64,000 bases of DNA from Symbioplanes lichenis (GTDB lineage Bacteria; Actinomycetota; Actinomycetes; Mycobacteriales; Micromonosporaceae), in assembly GCF_030709675.1 (NCBI RefSeq), contig NZ_JAUZQD010000016.1, positions 1-64,000 on the forward strand, in the 5' to 3' direction. The position numbers and the translations under genes were made by a program. Every line of letters begins with the position of its first letter. Position 1 is the stretch's first letter. The notes beneath the pieces were generated by a model that was given only the letters and a program-made list of their open reading frames with translations, was not told the origin of the DNA and made no database searches. Positions 49,087-57,300 of this stretch are shown here, piece by piece.

Positions 49087-51398
49087 GGTACTCCGTGATC
49101 GACCTTTCCGGCGCCTGGACGCTGCGATCCGGCTCCGAGAGCCTGCCCGCGACCGTGCCCGGCTGCGTCCACACCGATCTGCTGAGCGCCGGCCGGCTCG
49201 TGGACCCCTTTCTCGGCGAGAACGAGAAGGCCGTCGCCTGGGTGGGCCGCCGCGACTGGACCTATGAACGCGAGATCTCGTGGGACGGAGAGAAGCCCGA
49301 GCGGATCGAGCTCGTCTTCGAGGGACTCGACACGGTCGCGGACATCTGGCTCGGCGACGTGAAACTCGGGTCCACGCGGAACATGCACCGCAGTTATCGC
49401 TTCGACGTGACGGCCCTGATAACCGACGAGCCGCAGACGTTGCGGGTTCATTTCACGTCGGCCTACACCGAGGCGGAGCGGGTGCGCGCGGAGCTCGGCG
49501 AGCGGCCCAACGCCTATCCCGAGCCGTTCAACTTCATCCGGAAGATGGCGTGCAGTTTCGGCTGGGACTGGGGGCCCACGCTCGTGACGTCCGGCATTTG
49601 GCGGCCGGTGCGGCTCGAGGGGTGGAGCACGGCGCGCTTGCGTGAGGTGCGCGCGCTCACGACGTACCGGGACGGGGTGGGGTTGATCGATGTCGACGCC
49701 ACGCTGGACCGCACCGACGAGCGGGAGTTGCAGGTCAAGGTCTTGCTCGACGGGCGCGAAGTGGGCGCCGAGGTGCCCGGGATCGAGCCCTGGAACCCCC
49801 GTGCGCCGCGGCTTCATGACATCGCTGTCGTACTGCTCGACGGGGACACCGAACTCGACCGATGGGAGCGCCGCGTCGGTTTCCGCAGCGTCGAGATCGA
49901 CACGACGGACGGCGCTTTCCTCTTCCGCGTCAACGGCGAGCCGGTGCTCGTCAAGGGCGTCAACTGGATCCCCGACGACATTTTCCCGTCCCGGATGACG
50001 CGCGAGCGCTATGCGGAACGACTCGGGGCGGCGGCAGCGGCGGGCGTCAATCTCATTCGGGTGTGGGGCGGCGGGATCTACGAGAGCCGCGACTTCTACG
50101 AGGTGTGCGACGAGCTCGGGCTCATGGTGTGGCAGGACTTCCTCTTCGCCTGCGCCTGCTATCCCGAGGAGGAGCCGATCCGCTCCGAGGTGATCGCGGA
50201 GGCGCGGGAGAACGTCGTCCGGCTGTCGTCGCATCCGAGCCTGGTCGCGTGGAACGGCAACAACGAGAATCTGTGGCTCTATCGGGCATCCGGATGGGAC
50301 AAGCAACCCGGCGGTTCACTTACCTGGGGTTCTGACTACTACTTGTCCGTGCTTCCGGCGATCATGACCGAGCTCGATCCGTCGCGACCCTACATGGCGG
50401 GCAGCCCGTGGTCGGGATCGTGGGAGCTCGAGCCCAATTCCCCGGAGGCCGGCACCTTCCATTCCTGGGAGGTCTGGAACCGCCAGGACTATCTGCACTA
50501 TCGCGATTCCACGCCCCGGTTCGTGGCCGAGTTCGGCTGGCAGGCGCCGCCCGCGTGGCGCACGCTGCGGGACGCGGTCGCCGACGATCCGCTGCTGCCC
50601 GACTCCCCCGGCGTGCTGCACCACCAGAAGGCCGAGGACGGCAACGGCAAGCTCGCCCGCGGTCTGGCCGCGCACTTCCCGGCGCCGCGCAGCACCGAGG
50701 CGTGGCACTACCTGACCCAGCTCAACCAGGTACGCGCCGTGCGGACCGGCATCGAGCACTGGCGCTCGCACTGGCCGCATACCGCCGGGACGATCCTGTG
50801 GCAGCTCAACGACCTGTGGCCGGTGACGTCGTGGGCCGCGATCGACGGCGCCGGCCGCCGCAAGCCGCTCTATCACGAGCTGCGCCGCCTCTACGCGCCG
50901 CGCGCGCTCACGATCCAGCCCCGCGACGGCGGCCTGGTCGTCGCCGTGATGAACGACTCTCCCGAGACGTGGACCGGCATTGTGCACGCCGGAGCCGCTT
51001 CCCTGGAGGTCGAGGTCGAACCGCGATCGGTATCGATCCTCCCTCTCGAAGGAGAAGGCTTTCTCCTCGGGGGGAAAGGCTTCCTTGTCGCGGAGCTGGA
51101 CGGCGTGCGCGCGCTCTGGTTCGCCGACGACTACTCGCTGGACGATCCCCAGCTGACAGTGGCGGCCGACGTCGTCCCCGGCGGGCTCGACGTGCACGTG
51201 CACGCCGCCGGACTGGCCCGCGACATCCTGCTGCAACCCGATCGCATCCACCCCGCCGCCACGGTCAGCCAGGGCTTCGTCACCCTGCTGCCGGGCGAGA
51301 GCACCACCCTTTGTGTACGAGCACCGGTCCCCCTTGACGCCGGTGTCGTCAAAGCACCGTGGGTCCTCACCGATCTCGCATCGGTCCTGCGGTCCTGA
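49083..51398 (+). CDS. GH2 beta-mannosidase
   Basis: 771 residues with no signal peptide, so cytoplasmic. It starts LSGAWTLRSGSESLPATVPGCVHTDLL, the sugar-binding jelly roll of GH2 beta-mannosidases. Key features are CSFGWDWGPTLVTSGIWRPV, the acid/base in WNGNNENLWLY (Glu395) and the nucleophile in FVAEFGWQ (Glu483), plus WQLNDLWPVTSWAAID. It removes terminal beta-mannose from imported manno-oligosaccharides. It is coupled to the permease gene and 14 bases from the secreted mannanase gene. Confidence 0.94.
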   Translation: MRYSVIDLSGAWTLRSGSESLPATVPGCVHTDLLSAGRLVDPFLGENEKAVAWVGRRDWTYEREISWDGEKPERIELVFEGLDTVADIWLGDVKLGSTRNMHRSYRFDVTALITDEPQTLRVHFTSAYTEAERVRAELGERPNAYPEPFNFIRKMACSFGWDWGPTLVTSGIWRPVRLEGWSTARLREVRALTTYRDGVGLIDVDATLDRTDERELQVKVLLDGREVGAEVPGIEPWNPRAPRLHDIAVVLLDGDTELDRWERRVGFRSVEIDTTDGAFLFRVNGEPVLVKGVNWIPDDIFPSRMTRERYAERLGAAAAAGVNLIRVWGGGIYESRDFYEVCDELGLMVWQDFLFACACYPEEEPIRSEVIAEARENVVRLSSHPSLVAWNGNNENLWLYRASGWDKQPGGSLTWGSDYYLSVLPAIMTELDPSRPYMAGSPWSGSWELEPNSPEAGTFHSWEVWNRQDYLHYRDSTPRFVAEFGWQAPPAWRTLRDAVADDPLLPDSPGVLHHQKAEDGNGKLARGLAAHFPAPRSTEAWHYLTQLNQVRAVRTGIEHWRSHWPHTAGTILWQLNDLWPVTSWAAIDGAGRRKPLYHELRRLYAPRALTIQPRDGGLVVAVMNDSPETWTGIVHAGAASLEVEVEPRSVSILPLEGEGFLLGGKGFLVAELDGVRALWFADDYSLDDPQLTVAADVVPGGLDVHVHAAGLARDILLQPDRIHPAATVSQGFVTLLPGESTTLCVRAPVPLDAGVVKAPWVLTDLASVLRS

Positions 51399-51412
51399 CA
51401 ACAGGAGTCCCC

Positions 51413-52408
51413 GTGAAGATCCCCCGTCCCGTCTGGGTCGCCGGCGCCGCAGTCGCCCTGCTCGGCGCCGGCGTCATCCAGGCCACGAGCGCCGATGCGT
51501 TCGCCGCGACCAACCGCACCACCGTCATCAACTACCTGAGGTCGATCACCGGCACGTCGATCGTCTCCGGCCAGCACAACAAGGAGCCGGCGAGCTCCCC
51601 CGGCCAGTACACCCAGCAGGTCCACGACGTCACCGGCCAGTGGCCCGGCCTGTGGGGCGGCGACATGATGTTCCGCACCGATGACGTCAACAACAGGCAA
51701 CGCGTCGTCGACCAGGCGAAGACCGAGTGGGCCAACGGGTCATTGGTCGCGCTCACGTGGCACGCGTGCAGCCCCACGGTCGGGCGTACGTGCGAGTTCG
51801 AGGGCGGCGTGAAGACCCGCGTCACGGACAGCCAGTTCCAGCAGATCGTCACCGGCGGCACCGCGCTCAACCAGACGTGGCGCAGCCGGATGGCGGAGGT
51901 GGTCCCGTACCTCAAGCAGCTGAAGGACGCCGGGGTGCCGGTGCTGTGGCGGCCCTTCCACGAGATGAACGAGACCTGGAACTGGTGGGGCGGCCGCCCG
52001 GGCGCCAATGGCGGAGCCAAGATCTTCCAGCAGATGAAGGACTACTTCGACAGCCAGGGCCTGGACAACCTGATCTGGGTCTGGAACGTGCAGGACAACC
52101 CGGCCGGCGGCTGGTCCTCCTACTACCCGGGCAGCGCCTACGCCGACGTGGTGTCACTCGACGCCTGGTACAAGAGCTATCCGTCGGCCGCGGACTACCA
52201 GCAGATCCAGTCGATCGCGGCCGGTAAGCCGATCGCGATCGCCGAGCTGGGCAAGGCGCCGAACGACAGCCTGCTGACCAGCCAGCCGCGGTGGGCGTAC
52301 TTCATGATCTGGTCCGAGCAACTGCGCGGCAACAACACCAACGCCGAGATCCAGGCGGCCTACTTCCACCCCCGCGTCCTCAACCAGGGCGAGGTCCGCA
52401 TCGGCTGA
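51413..52408 (+). CDS. Secreted GH26 beta-mannanase
   Basis: 331 residues. A signal peptide (KIPRPVWVAGAAVALLGAGVIQATSADAFA) precedes a GH26 barrel: SGQHN near the start, GDMMF, ALTWHA, acid/base Glu184 in RPFHEMNETWNWWG and nucleophile Glu278 in IAIAELGKAP. It should cut beta-1,4-mannan outside the cell, making oligosaccharides for the ABC importer. No carbohydrate-binding module is attached. GTG 51413 follows AGGAG at good spacing. It is the last gene of the mannan operon. Confidence 0.94.
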   Translation: MKIPRPVWVAGAAVALLGAGVIQATSADAFAATNRTTVINYLRSITGTSIVSGQHNKEPASSPGQYTQQVHDVTGQWPGLWGGDMMFRTDDVNNRQRVVDQAKTEWANGSLVALTWHACSPTVGRTCEFEGGVKTRVTDSQFQQIVTGGTALNQTWRSRMAEVVPYLKQLKDAGVPVLWRPFHEMNETWNWWGGRPGANGGAKIFQQMKDYFDSQGLDNLIWVWNVQDNPAGGWSSYYPGSAYADVVSLDAWYKSYPSAADYQQIQSIAAGKPIAIAELGKAPNDSLLTSQPRWAYFMIWSEQLRGNNTNAEIQAAYFHPRVLNQGEVRIG

Positions 52409-52524
52409 CGCGACCCGGCGAGGTTCTCCAGGGCCGCCATGAGCTCCAGGGACAGCAGACGCGCGTGCTCCAGGGCCACGACGACCCACCGTTCGTCCCG
52501 CCACACCACGACGAACAACTGCAT
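52360..52524 (-). CDS. 54-residue small protein downstream of the decarboxylase
   Basis: ATG 52524 to TAG 52360 encodes MQLFVVVWRDERWVVVALEHARLL ... LENLAGSR plus a basic tail; the last third overlaps the end of the mannanase gene on the other strand. A GGCGAGG ribosome site lies six bases before the ATG, and the start is 24 bases after the decarboxylase stop, so it can be read from the same transcript. The first half has a plausible beta-strand/helix pattern. No known family. The ribosome site is perfectly complementary to codons 32-36. Confidence 0.5.
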   Translation of the reverse strand: MQLFVVVWRDERWVVVALEHARLLSLELMAALENLAGSRQPMRTSPWLRTRGWK

Positions 52525-52538
52525 GGAGAACCTCGCCG
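52417..52538. repeat. 15-bp perfect inverted repeat covering a ribosome site and start codon
   Basis: CGGCGAGGTTCTCCA at 52416-52430 is the exact reverse complement of TGGAGAACCTCGCCG at 52524-52538. In the minus-strand message the first arm spans the ribosome site and the A of the ATG of the 54-residue ORF, and the second arm is 93 bases downstream inside it. Pairing would hide the start. Confidence 0.85.
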
Positions 52539-52548
52539 CCGGCGGTCA

Positions 52549-54015
52549 TCACCCTTCGATGGTGACGCGTACGGTCTCCAGCTTCTTGTCCGCGGGGTCC
52601 GGCAGGACCATGCCCGCCGCCAGTCCGGTGCGCAGGTAGTCGAGGATCTCCTCGCTGATCCGCTCGCCCGGGATCAGGGCGGGGATGCCGGGCGGGTACG
52701 GGGTGATCTGCTCGGCGCAGACCCGTCCGGCGGCCTGGTCGACGGGCACGTTCTCGGTCCGGCCGAAGAAGGCCTCGCGGGGCGACACGACCGGCTCGAT
52801 GTCGAACTGGCCGGGCGGCGGCAGGTCGACATGCCTGGCCCGGGGCAGGCCCGGGGCGGCGGTCAGGGCGCGCAGCCCGTCGAGCAGGCGGTGCGCGGTG
52901 CCGGCGTCGTCCGCCATCGACATGGTCGCCAGGATCCGGCGGTGGTCGGAGAGGCCCATGTCGATGCGCCGGTGCTCGCGCAGCCAGTCGGCGGCCTGGT
53001 AGCCGTTGATGTCCAGGCCGCTGACGTCGATGAGCACCTGCAGCTCGTCGAGGTCGTGGCCGGCCTCGACGGCGACCAGCTCGTCCTGGACCACGTGCAG
53101 CCCGGGGATGCCCCGGATGGCGGCGCGTGTCTCGCGGGCCACGCCCAGCGCGGCGGCGAGCAGTTCGTGCCCGTGCTCGACCATCTGGCGGCGCCACGCG
53201 TCGAGGGCGGCGTACACCATGGTGTTGGGGCTGGTGGTCATCAGCAGGTCGGCGCAGGCGGCCAGATGGACCGGGTCGACCAGGTCGCCCTGCGAGTGCA
53301 GCACCGAGCCCTGCTCGAAGCCGGCGCCCATCTTGTGCACGCTGACCACGCAGATGTCGGCGCCGGCGTCCATGGCCCACGTCGGCAGGTCCTCGTGGAA
53401 GGGCAGGTGCGCGCCCCAGGCCTCGTCCACGATCAGCGGCTTGCCCCGGCGGTGGCACACCTCGGCCAGGCCCTCGATGTCGGCGCAGGTGCCGTAGGGC
53501 GTCGGGCTCACGATCAGCGCGCCCGCCGCGTCCGGATGCCGCTGCCAGGCCTCCTCGAGCTGCCCCGGCGACGGCGGGTGGGCCAGGTGCAGCTTGTCGT
53601 CGTAGCGCACGTCGACCCAGCGCGGCTCGACGCCGGTGAAGACGAGCCCGGCGACGATCGACTTGTGGGCGTCCCGGCCGATCAGCAGCTCGCCCCGGTC
53701 CCCGGCGACGGCGAGCATCGCGGCCTTGACCGACAGCGAGCTGCCGGCCGTCGAGAAGAACGCCTGCCCGGACCCGACGGCGTCGGCCATCAGCTCCTCG
53801 GCCGCGCTCAGATAGCCGTGCGAGGAGGACCGGTCGTCGACCCCGCTCGCGGCCAGCAGGTCCGCCCGGTACGTGGTGGCGCCGAGGATGTAGCGGGCCC
53901 TGGGGTCGGCGCCGCGGCCCAGCCGGTGGCCCGGCGGCGTGAAACCGTACCGGTCCTCGCGGTGGTAGGCCGCGACGGCGTCGAGGAAGGGCGCCTGGCT
54001 GTGGTCGAGCGACAT
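52549..54015 (-). CDS. PLP-dependent Orn/Lys/Arg decarboxylase-family enzyme
   Basis: 488 residues. This fold-type I PLP enzyme has GTTFYR-like GATTYRADL, STAGSSLSVKAAMLA, VSPTPYGTCADIEGL, VDEAWGAHLPFH and the PLP lysine in SVHKMGAGFEQGS, all characteristic of the lysine/arginine/ornithine decarboxylase group without the bacterial wing domain. The C-terminal decarboxylase domain ends EILDYLRTGLAAGM. It likely makes a polyamine (cadaverine, putrescine or agmatine); which one cannot be read from sequence. ATG 54015 is chosen because it clears the previous stop by 16 bases and has AGGGG upstream. Confidence 0.9.
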   Translation of the reverse strand: MSLDHSQAPFLDAVAAYHREDRYGFTPPGHRLGRGADPRARYILGATTYRADLLAASGVDDRSSSHGYLSAAEELMADAVGSGQAFFSTAGSSLSVKAAMLAVAGDRGELLIGRDAHKSIVAGLVFTGVEPRWVDVRYDDKLHLAHPPSPGQLEEAWQRHPDAAGALIVSPTPYGTCADIEGLAEVCHRRGKPLIVDEAWGAHLPFHEDLPTWAMDAGADICVVSVHKMGAGFEQGSVLHSQGDLVDPVHLAACADLLMTTSPNTMVYAALDAWRRQMVEHGHELLAAALGVARETRAAIRGIPGLHVVQDELVAVEAGHDLDELQVLIDVSGLDINGYQAADWLREHRRIDMGLSDHRRILATMSMADDAGTAHRLLDGLRALTAAPGLPRARHVDLPPPGQFDIEPVVSPREAFFGRTENVPVDQAAGRVCAEQITPYPPGIPALIPGERISEEILDYLRTGLAAGMVLPDPADKKLETVRVTIEG

Positions 54016-54031
54016 GCCCCTGTATGTACCG

Positions 54032-54883
54032 CTACCAGGCATTCTGAAACCGGAGGCGGGCCACGGTCGCCGCGGGGGTGAGGCTCGCGGCGGTCTCCGG
54101 GTCGCCCTGCGCCAGGGGTGTGGTCGCCACGTCCGCGTAGACCTCGGCCATCGCCTCGAAGAGGGCCGGAGTCAGTCCCGCCCCCGCCTGGGCGGCCGCG
54201 ATCTCACGCATCTCGTCGACGAACCGGTGGGCCTTGGTCGCGGCGCGCGGCACGCTCGCGGAGTTGTCCAGGCCCGCCCGCGCCAGATCGGCCAGCACCG
54301 CGTCGAGGACACCGTAGTGCCCGGCCGTCCGCATCGCCTGGGTGACGAGGGCGGTCAGCCCCTTGTACACGCCGGCCGTGCACATCTTGAGGGCGCTGGC
54401 CGTACCCACCGCGCCGGCCAGGACGATCGGCTCGACCTGGCCGTCCCACGGCAGCCCGGCGACCTCCTCGGCCCGGTCGCCGCTGAGGTAGACGCGGGCG
54501 CCGGGGGTCGCGGTCGGCGGCGGCCCCGAGATCGAGCCGTCGACCACCCCGTCGAGGATCGCCGCGATGTCCCGCATCGTCCCCGGCGCCACGGCGTTGA
54601 GGTCAGCGATCAGCGGATCGGCCCGAGTGGCGCGCACGGCGTCGGCCAGCGATCGCGCGGTGGCGAGAGCTTGACCAGGCGGGACGACGGACAGCACCAC
54701 GTCGGCGGCGGCCGTCACGTCCTCCAGTGCGGGCAGCACCTCGAGCCCGGCCTCCGCGGCCAGCCTCCGGGACCGGTCGGACCGGCCCGTCAGCGTCGTC
54801 ACCACCCGCGCGCCGCCCGCCCGCAGCGCACTGCCCAGCCCGGCGCCCATGTAGCCCGGGCTCACCATTCCGACCACAGTCAT
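54032..54883 (-). CDS. NAD(P)-binding 6-phosphogluconate-dehydrogenase-like protein with DUF1932 domain
   Basis: 283 residues. Rossmann fold VGMVSPGYMGAGLGSALRAGG opens the protein; the middle has DLNAVAPGTM and DGSISGPPPTAT; the C-terminal DUF1932 domain has ALKMCTAGVYKGLTALVTQAM, with the catalytic Lys position kept. The substrate is unknown. Its gene begins three bases after the stop of the upstream gene and ends 16 bases before the decarboxylase gene, so all are one operon. A joint role in amine or amino-acid metabolism is possible. Confidence 0.85.
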   Translation of the reverse strand: MTVVGMVSPGYMGAGLGSALRAGGARVVTTLTGRSDRSRRLAAEAGLEVLPALEDVTAAADVVLSVVPPGQALATARSLADAVRATRADPLIADLNAVAPGTMRDIAAILDGVVDGSISGPPPTATPGARVYLSGDRAEEVAGLPWDGQVEPIVLAGAVGTASALKMCTAGVYKGLTALVTQAMRTAGHYGVLDAVLADLARAGLDNSASVPRAATKAHRFVDEMREIAAAQAGAGLTPALFEAMAEVYADVATTPLAQGDPETAASLTPAATVARLRFQNAW

Positions 54884-54886
54884 GGC

Positions 54887-55426
54887 TCAAGTGTGCGGGA
54901 GGGTCCAGCGCTCGGGCGGCCAGCCCGGCAGCGGCAGCCAGTTGCCGACGGCAGCCACGGCGGTCGCCTGCGGGCCGTGCTGCAGCATGAACGTGAAGGT
55001 GGCCTGCTCGCGCGCGCTGTGCCGCGACACCCGGGCGCTGGCGACGACGACCGACTCCAGGTCCGCGCCGACCGGCGCGCTCCCGACGATCTCCGCCGCG
55101 TGGATCAGGGGTACGAGCTCCGCCCGCCACGCCGCGCACTGCCGGTCGACCATGTAGCGGAAGCCCTCGTCCGCCGGATCGCCCGTGGCCAGCCAGGCCG
55201 CCGCCGCGTCGTCGCCGGTCCGGCCGAGCGCCATCAGATAGTGCTGGGCGACGGTAAGCCGCAGATCGTGGGTCAGCGTGCGCCACACCGCGTCGTTGCC
55301 GTTGCCGAGATGCAGGACCCGGACCCATCGGAGTACGGTTTCCCGGCCGTTTCCGGGCACGTCGATTCTCGCGTTCACCACGTCCGGATTCGTCTTTCCC
55401 TCGCTCCCTTCTCCGAGCGGCGTCAC
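54887..55426 (-). CDS. Uncharacterised soluble protein of the decarboxylase operon
   Basis: About 179 residues from GTG 55426, which overlaps the stop of the AbfB-protein gene (GTGA); GTG 55381 or 55378 would give about 164. The body is alpha-helical (RWVRVLHLGNGNDAVWRTLTHDLRLTVAQHYLMALGRTGDDAAAAWLATG ... FTFMLQHGPQATAVAAVGNWLPLPGWPPERW). I recognise no family, motif or signal. Position directly before the DUF1932 gene (3-base gap) indicates co-translation with it. Confidence 0.65.
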   Translation of the reverse strand: MTPLGEGSEGKTNPDVVNARIDVPGNGRETVLRWVRVLHLGNGNDAVWRTLTHDLRLTVAQHYLMALGRTGDDAAAAWLATGDPADEGFRYMVDRQCAAWRAELVPLIHAAEIVGSAPVGADLESVVVASARVSRHSAREQATFTFMLQHGPQATAVAAVGNWLPLPGWPPERWTLPHT

Positions 55427-56187
55427 GGCGCCACGGGCGACGTCATCCGGAATCGCTGCGCTCCGCCCGCCGAAACAGCGGCCAGCATCAGCTCGTCGCC
55501 GGAGGCCGCGATCCGCCGGTCCGGATAGTTGACCGAACGCAGCGACAGCCGTCCCGTCGCCCCGGCCGGCTCCGGGCAGAAAGTCGCGTCGGCCGCCCCG
55601 TCGGGCCGGGTCAGCAGGATGCGGAAATGCCGATGGCGCACGAAGAAGCCCGGATAATTGATCGATTCCAGAGAGAAGCATTTCGCGTCGGCGAGTCCGC
55701 GGCGGAGCACGAAGGTCGCGTCGGCCCGGCTGAGGGCATCGCTGCGGGTGCTCACCGGGTCCAGCCGGAGCCGGAAGTCACGGTGCCGGAGCAGCACCGG
55801 CACCCCGTCGGCGGGCTCCGCGACCAGGCTGATCCTGGTGTCCAGCCGCACCGGGGACGGCGTCGGCGACGGCCTTGACGACCGGGGGCCGGGCGCGCTC
55901 GTCCGGGCCGCCGGGCTCGTCCGGGAGACCGGGAGCGGGCGGCTGCCCTCGTCCGACCAGGCCCCCGCCGGCGCGGGCTCCGTGGTCGTGACAATGGGCA
56001 CCGGCACGACCGGTTCGGTGCTGAGATTCACCGTCGGCTCCACCACGGGCAGGGCGGCACTTTGCGGCGCGCCATCCTCCCACGAGCCGATCAGTATTGC
56101 CATTACGGCAACGGTGAGGGCGGCACCTCCGGCGATGATCCGGGTGTAGGTGAAAGTGATCCTGCCCTGCCACGGCGGACGGTTCAT
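55423..56187 (-). CDS. Membrane-anchored protein with C-terminal AbfB (CBM42-like) domain
   Basis: 254 residues. A type II anchor (YTRIIAGGAALTVAVMAILIG, 16-36) and Thr/Ser/Pro-rich linker (to about 115) lead to two AbfB-type beta-trefoil repeats: RHRDFRLRL ... ADATFVLRRGLADAKCFSLESINYPGFFVRHRHF and ADATFCPEPAG...LSLRSVNYPDRRI. AbfB domains bind arabinofuranose side chains of xylan or arabinan, so this may tether such glycans at the cell surface; no catalytic domain is present. ATG 56187 is the start that places the basic tail correctly. Confidence 0.85.
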   Translation of the reverse strand: MNRPPWQGRITFTYTRIIAGGAALTVAVMAILIGSWEDGAPQSAALPVVEPTVNLSTEPVVPVPIVTTTEPAPAGAWSDEGSRPLPVSRTSPAARTSAPGPRSSRPSPTPSPVRLDTRISLVAEPADGVPVLLRHRDFRLRLDPVSTRSDALSRADATFVLRRGLADAKCFSLESINYPGFFVRHRHFRILLTRPDGAADATFCPEPAGATGRLSLRSVNYPDRRIAASGDELMLAAVSAGGAQRFRMTSPVAP

Positions 56188-56294
56188 AAACTTTACAGAT
56201 CTCCCCGGTCCACAAGCCGCCGCCACGGCTCATCCACGTTCCCGGGCAATTTTCGGGCAAGATCGTTGCCGAATCAAGAGTTGAAAAACATCAA

Positions 56295-57227
56295 TTAAGA
56301 TCCGTTACGGGAGAACACGTACACCGCGTGATCGACCTCCGGCGGCAGCACCAGCCGGCTGAGCGTGACGTCCTCGGCGAAAGTGAAGTCCGACTGGTCG
56401 CGATAGGCCGCCCAGTTCCCGGTCGCCGCCTCGTGCCGGGAGCCGATGACGATGTAGTGCTCGACGCCGGGCGTGGTGAATACGTACTGCTCGAAGGGAT
56501 TGCCGGCGGGCGGCCACGAGCAGACGACCACCTGCGGCCGGTGCTTGCGCAGGGCCGTGCGGGCGTCCTCGCACAGCACGGATTCCGGGAAGGTGATGCT
56601 GTCACTCCAGCTGTGGTCGTCGGTGGCGGTGATGCGGACCCCGGCCTCGGCGAGGAAGCGCGACAGCGTCCCGTCCCCGGCGGCGATCTCCAGGCACGAC
56701 CGGTCCCCGATGAGCGCGGCGAGCCGGGTGATGAGCGGACGCGAGTAGAAACACCAGATCCCCCGCGGCTGCACGAGCGGCATCAGCAGCCGCCGCTGAC
56801 CGCGCAGCAACGGCCACACGGCGCGAAAGGCCCTCAACGGTACGGGTTTCCGCTCCAGCCCGCGCCGGAAGAGCAGCCGCTGCGCCACCAGCCCGGCGAC
56901 GAGGTTGAACCGGACCCGCCCCTCCCGCACGCCCGTGGAGGCGCTGAGGATCGCCTGCTTGAGCAGGTGAACGGTCATCTGGCGGCGGATCTCCCGGTGG
57001 AGCCGCTCGCTCAGCGACGACGACCGGCCCCGCGACGGCGCCTGTGGCCGCGACACCCGGCTGATGTACTCCCGGATCTCGTCCTCGTCGTCCCGGCCGA
57101 GCACCTGCTCCACGTCACGCCGCGCCTGCGCCCACACGTCGGGATAGGCCTCGGCCAGCTCCTCCAGCGAGGGGTTGCCGCGCAGCCACTCGACGGTCCG
57201 CGCCGAACGCCTGTCGGCCCGCCCCAT
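56295..57227 (-). CDS. Putative SAM-dependent methyltransferase of unknown target
   Basis: 310 residues. The first 130 residues are basic and helical (RRDVEQVLGRDDEDEIREYISRV, RLHREIRRQMTVHLLKQAIL). A Rossmann core follows with CLEIAAGDGTLSRFLAEAG (about 180-198) and ITATDDHSW, then VVVCSWPPAGNPFEQYVF and a terminal HAVYVFS strand. The SAM-binding pattern is clear but I know no close family. It is alone, 107 bases before the AbfB-protein gene on the same strand, and divergent from the isomerase-like gene. Confidence 0.75.
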   Translation of the reverse strand: MGRADRRSARTVEWLRGNPSLEELAEAYPDVWAQARRDVEQVLGRDDEDEIREYISRVSRPQAPSRGRSSSLSERLHREIRRQMTVHLLKQAILSASTGVREGRVRFNLVAGLVAQRLLFRRGLERKPVPLRAFRAVWPLLRGQRRLLMPLVQPRGIWCFYSRPLITRLAALIGDRSCLEIAAGDGTLSRFLAEAGVRITATDDHSWSDSITFPESVLCEDARTALRKHRPQVVVCSWPPAGNPFEQYVFTTPGVEHYIVIGSRHEAATGNWAAYRDQSDFTFAEDVTLSRLVLPPEVDHAVYVFSRNGS

Positions 57228-57300
57228 GCGATGGACGATAGGCGACCGTCCGCCCCGAGGTAGCCGGATCGCCGGGATGAAATCCCTCTAGGCTCTGCCC

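Noticed and set aside
52416..52538. A miniature transposable element bounded by the 15-bp inverted repeats.
   Set aside because: No target-site duplication is visible and the arms coincide with a ribosome site and coding sequence, which a structural RNA role explains better.
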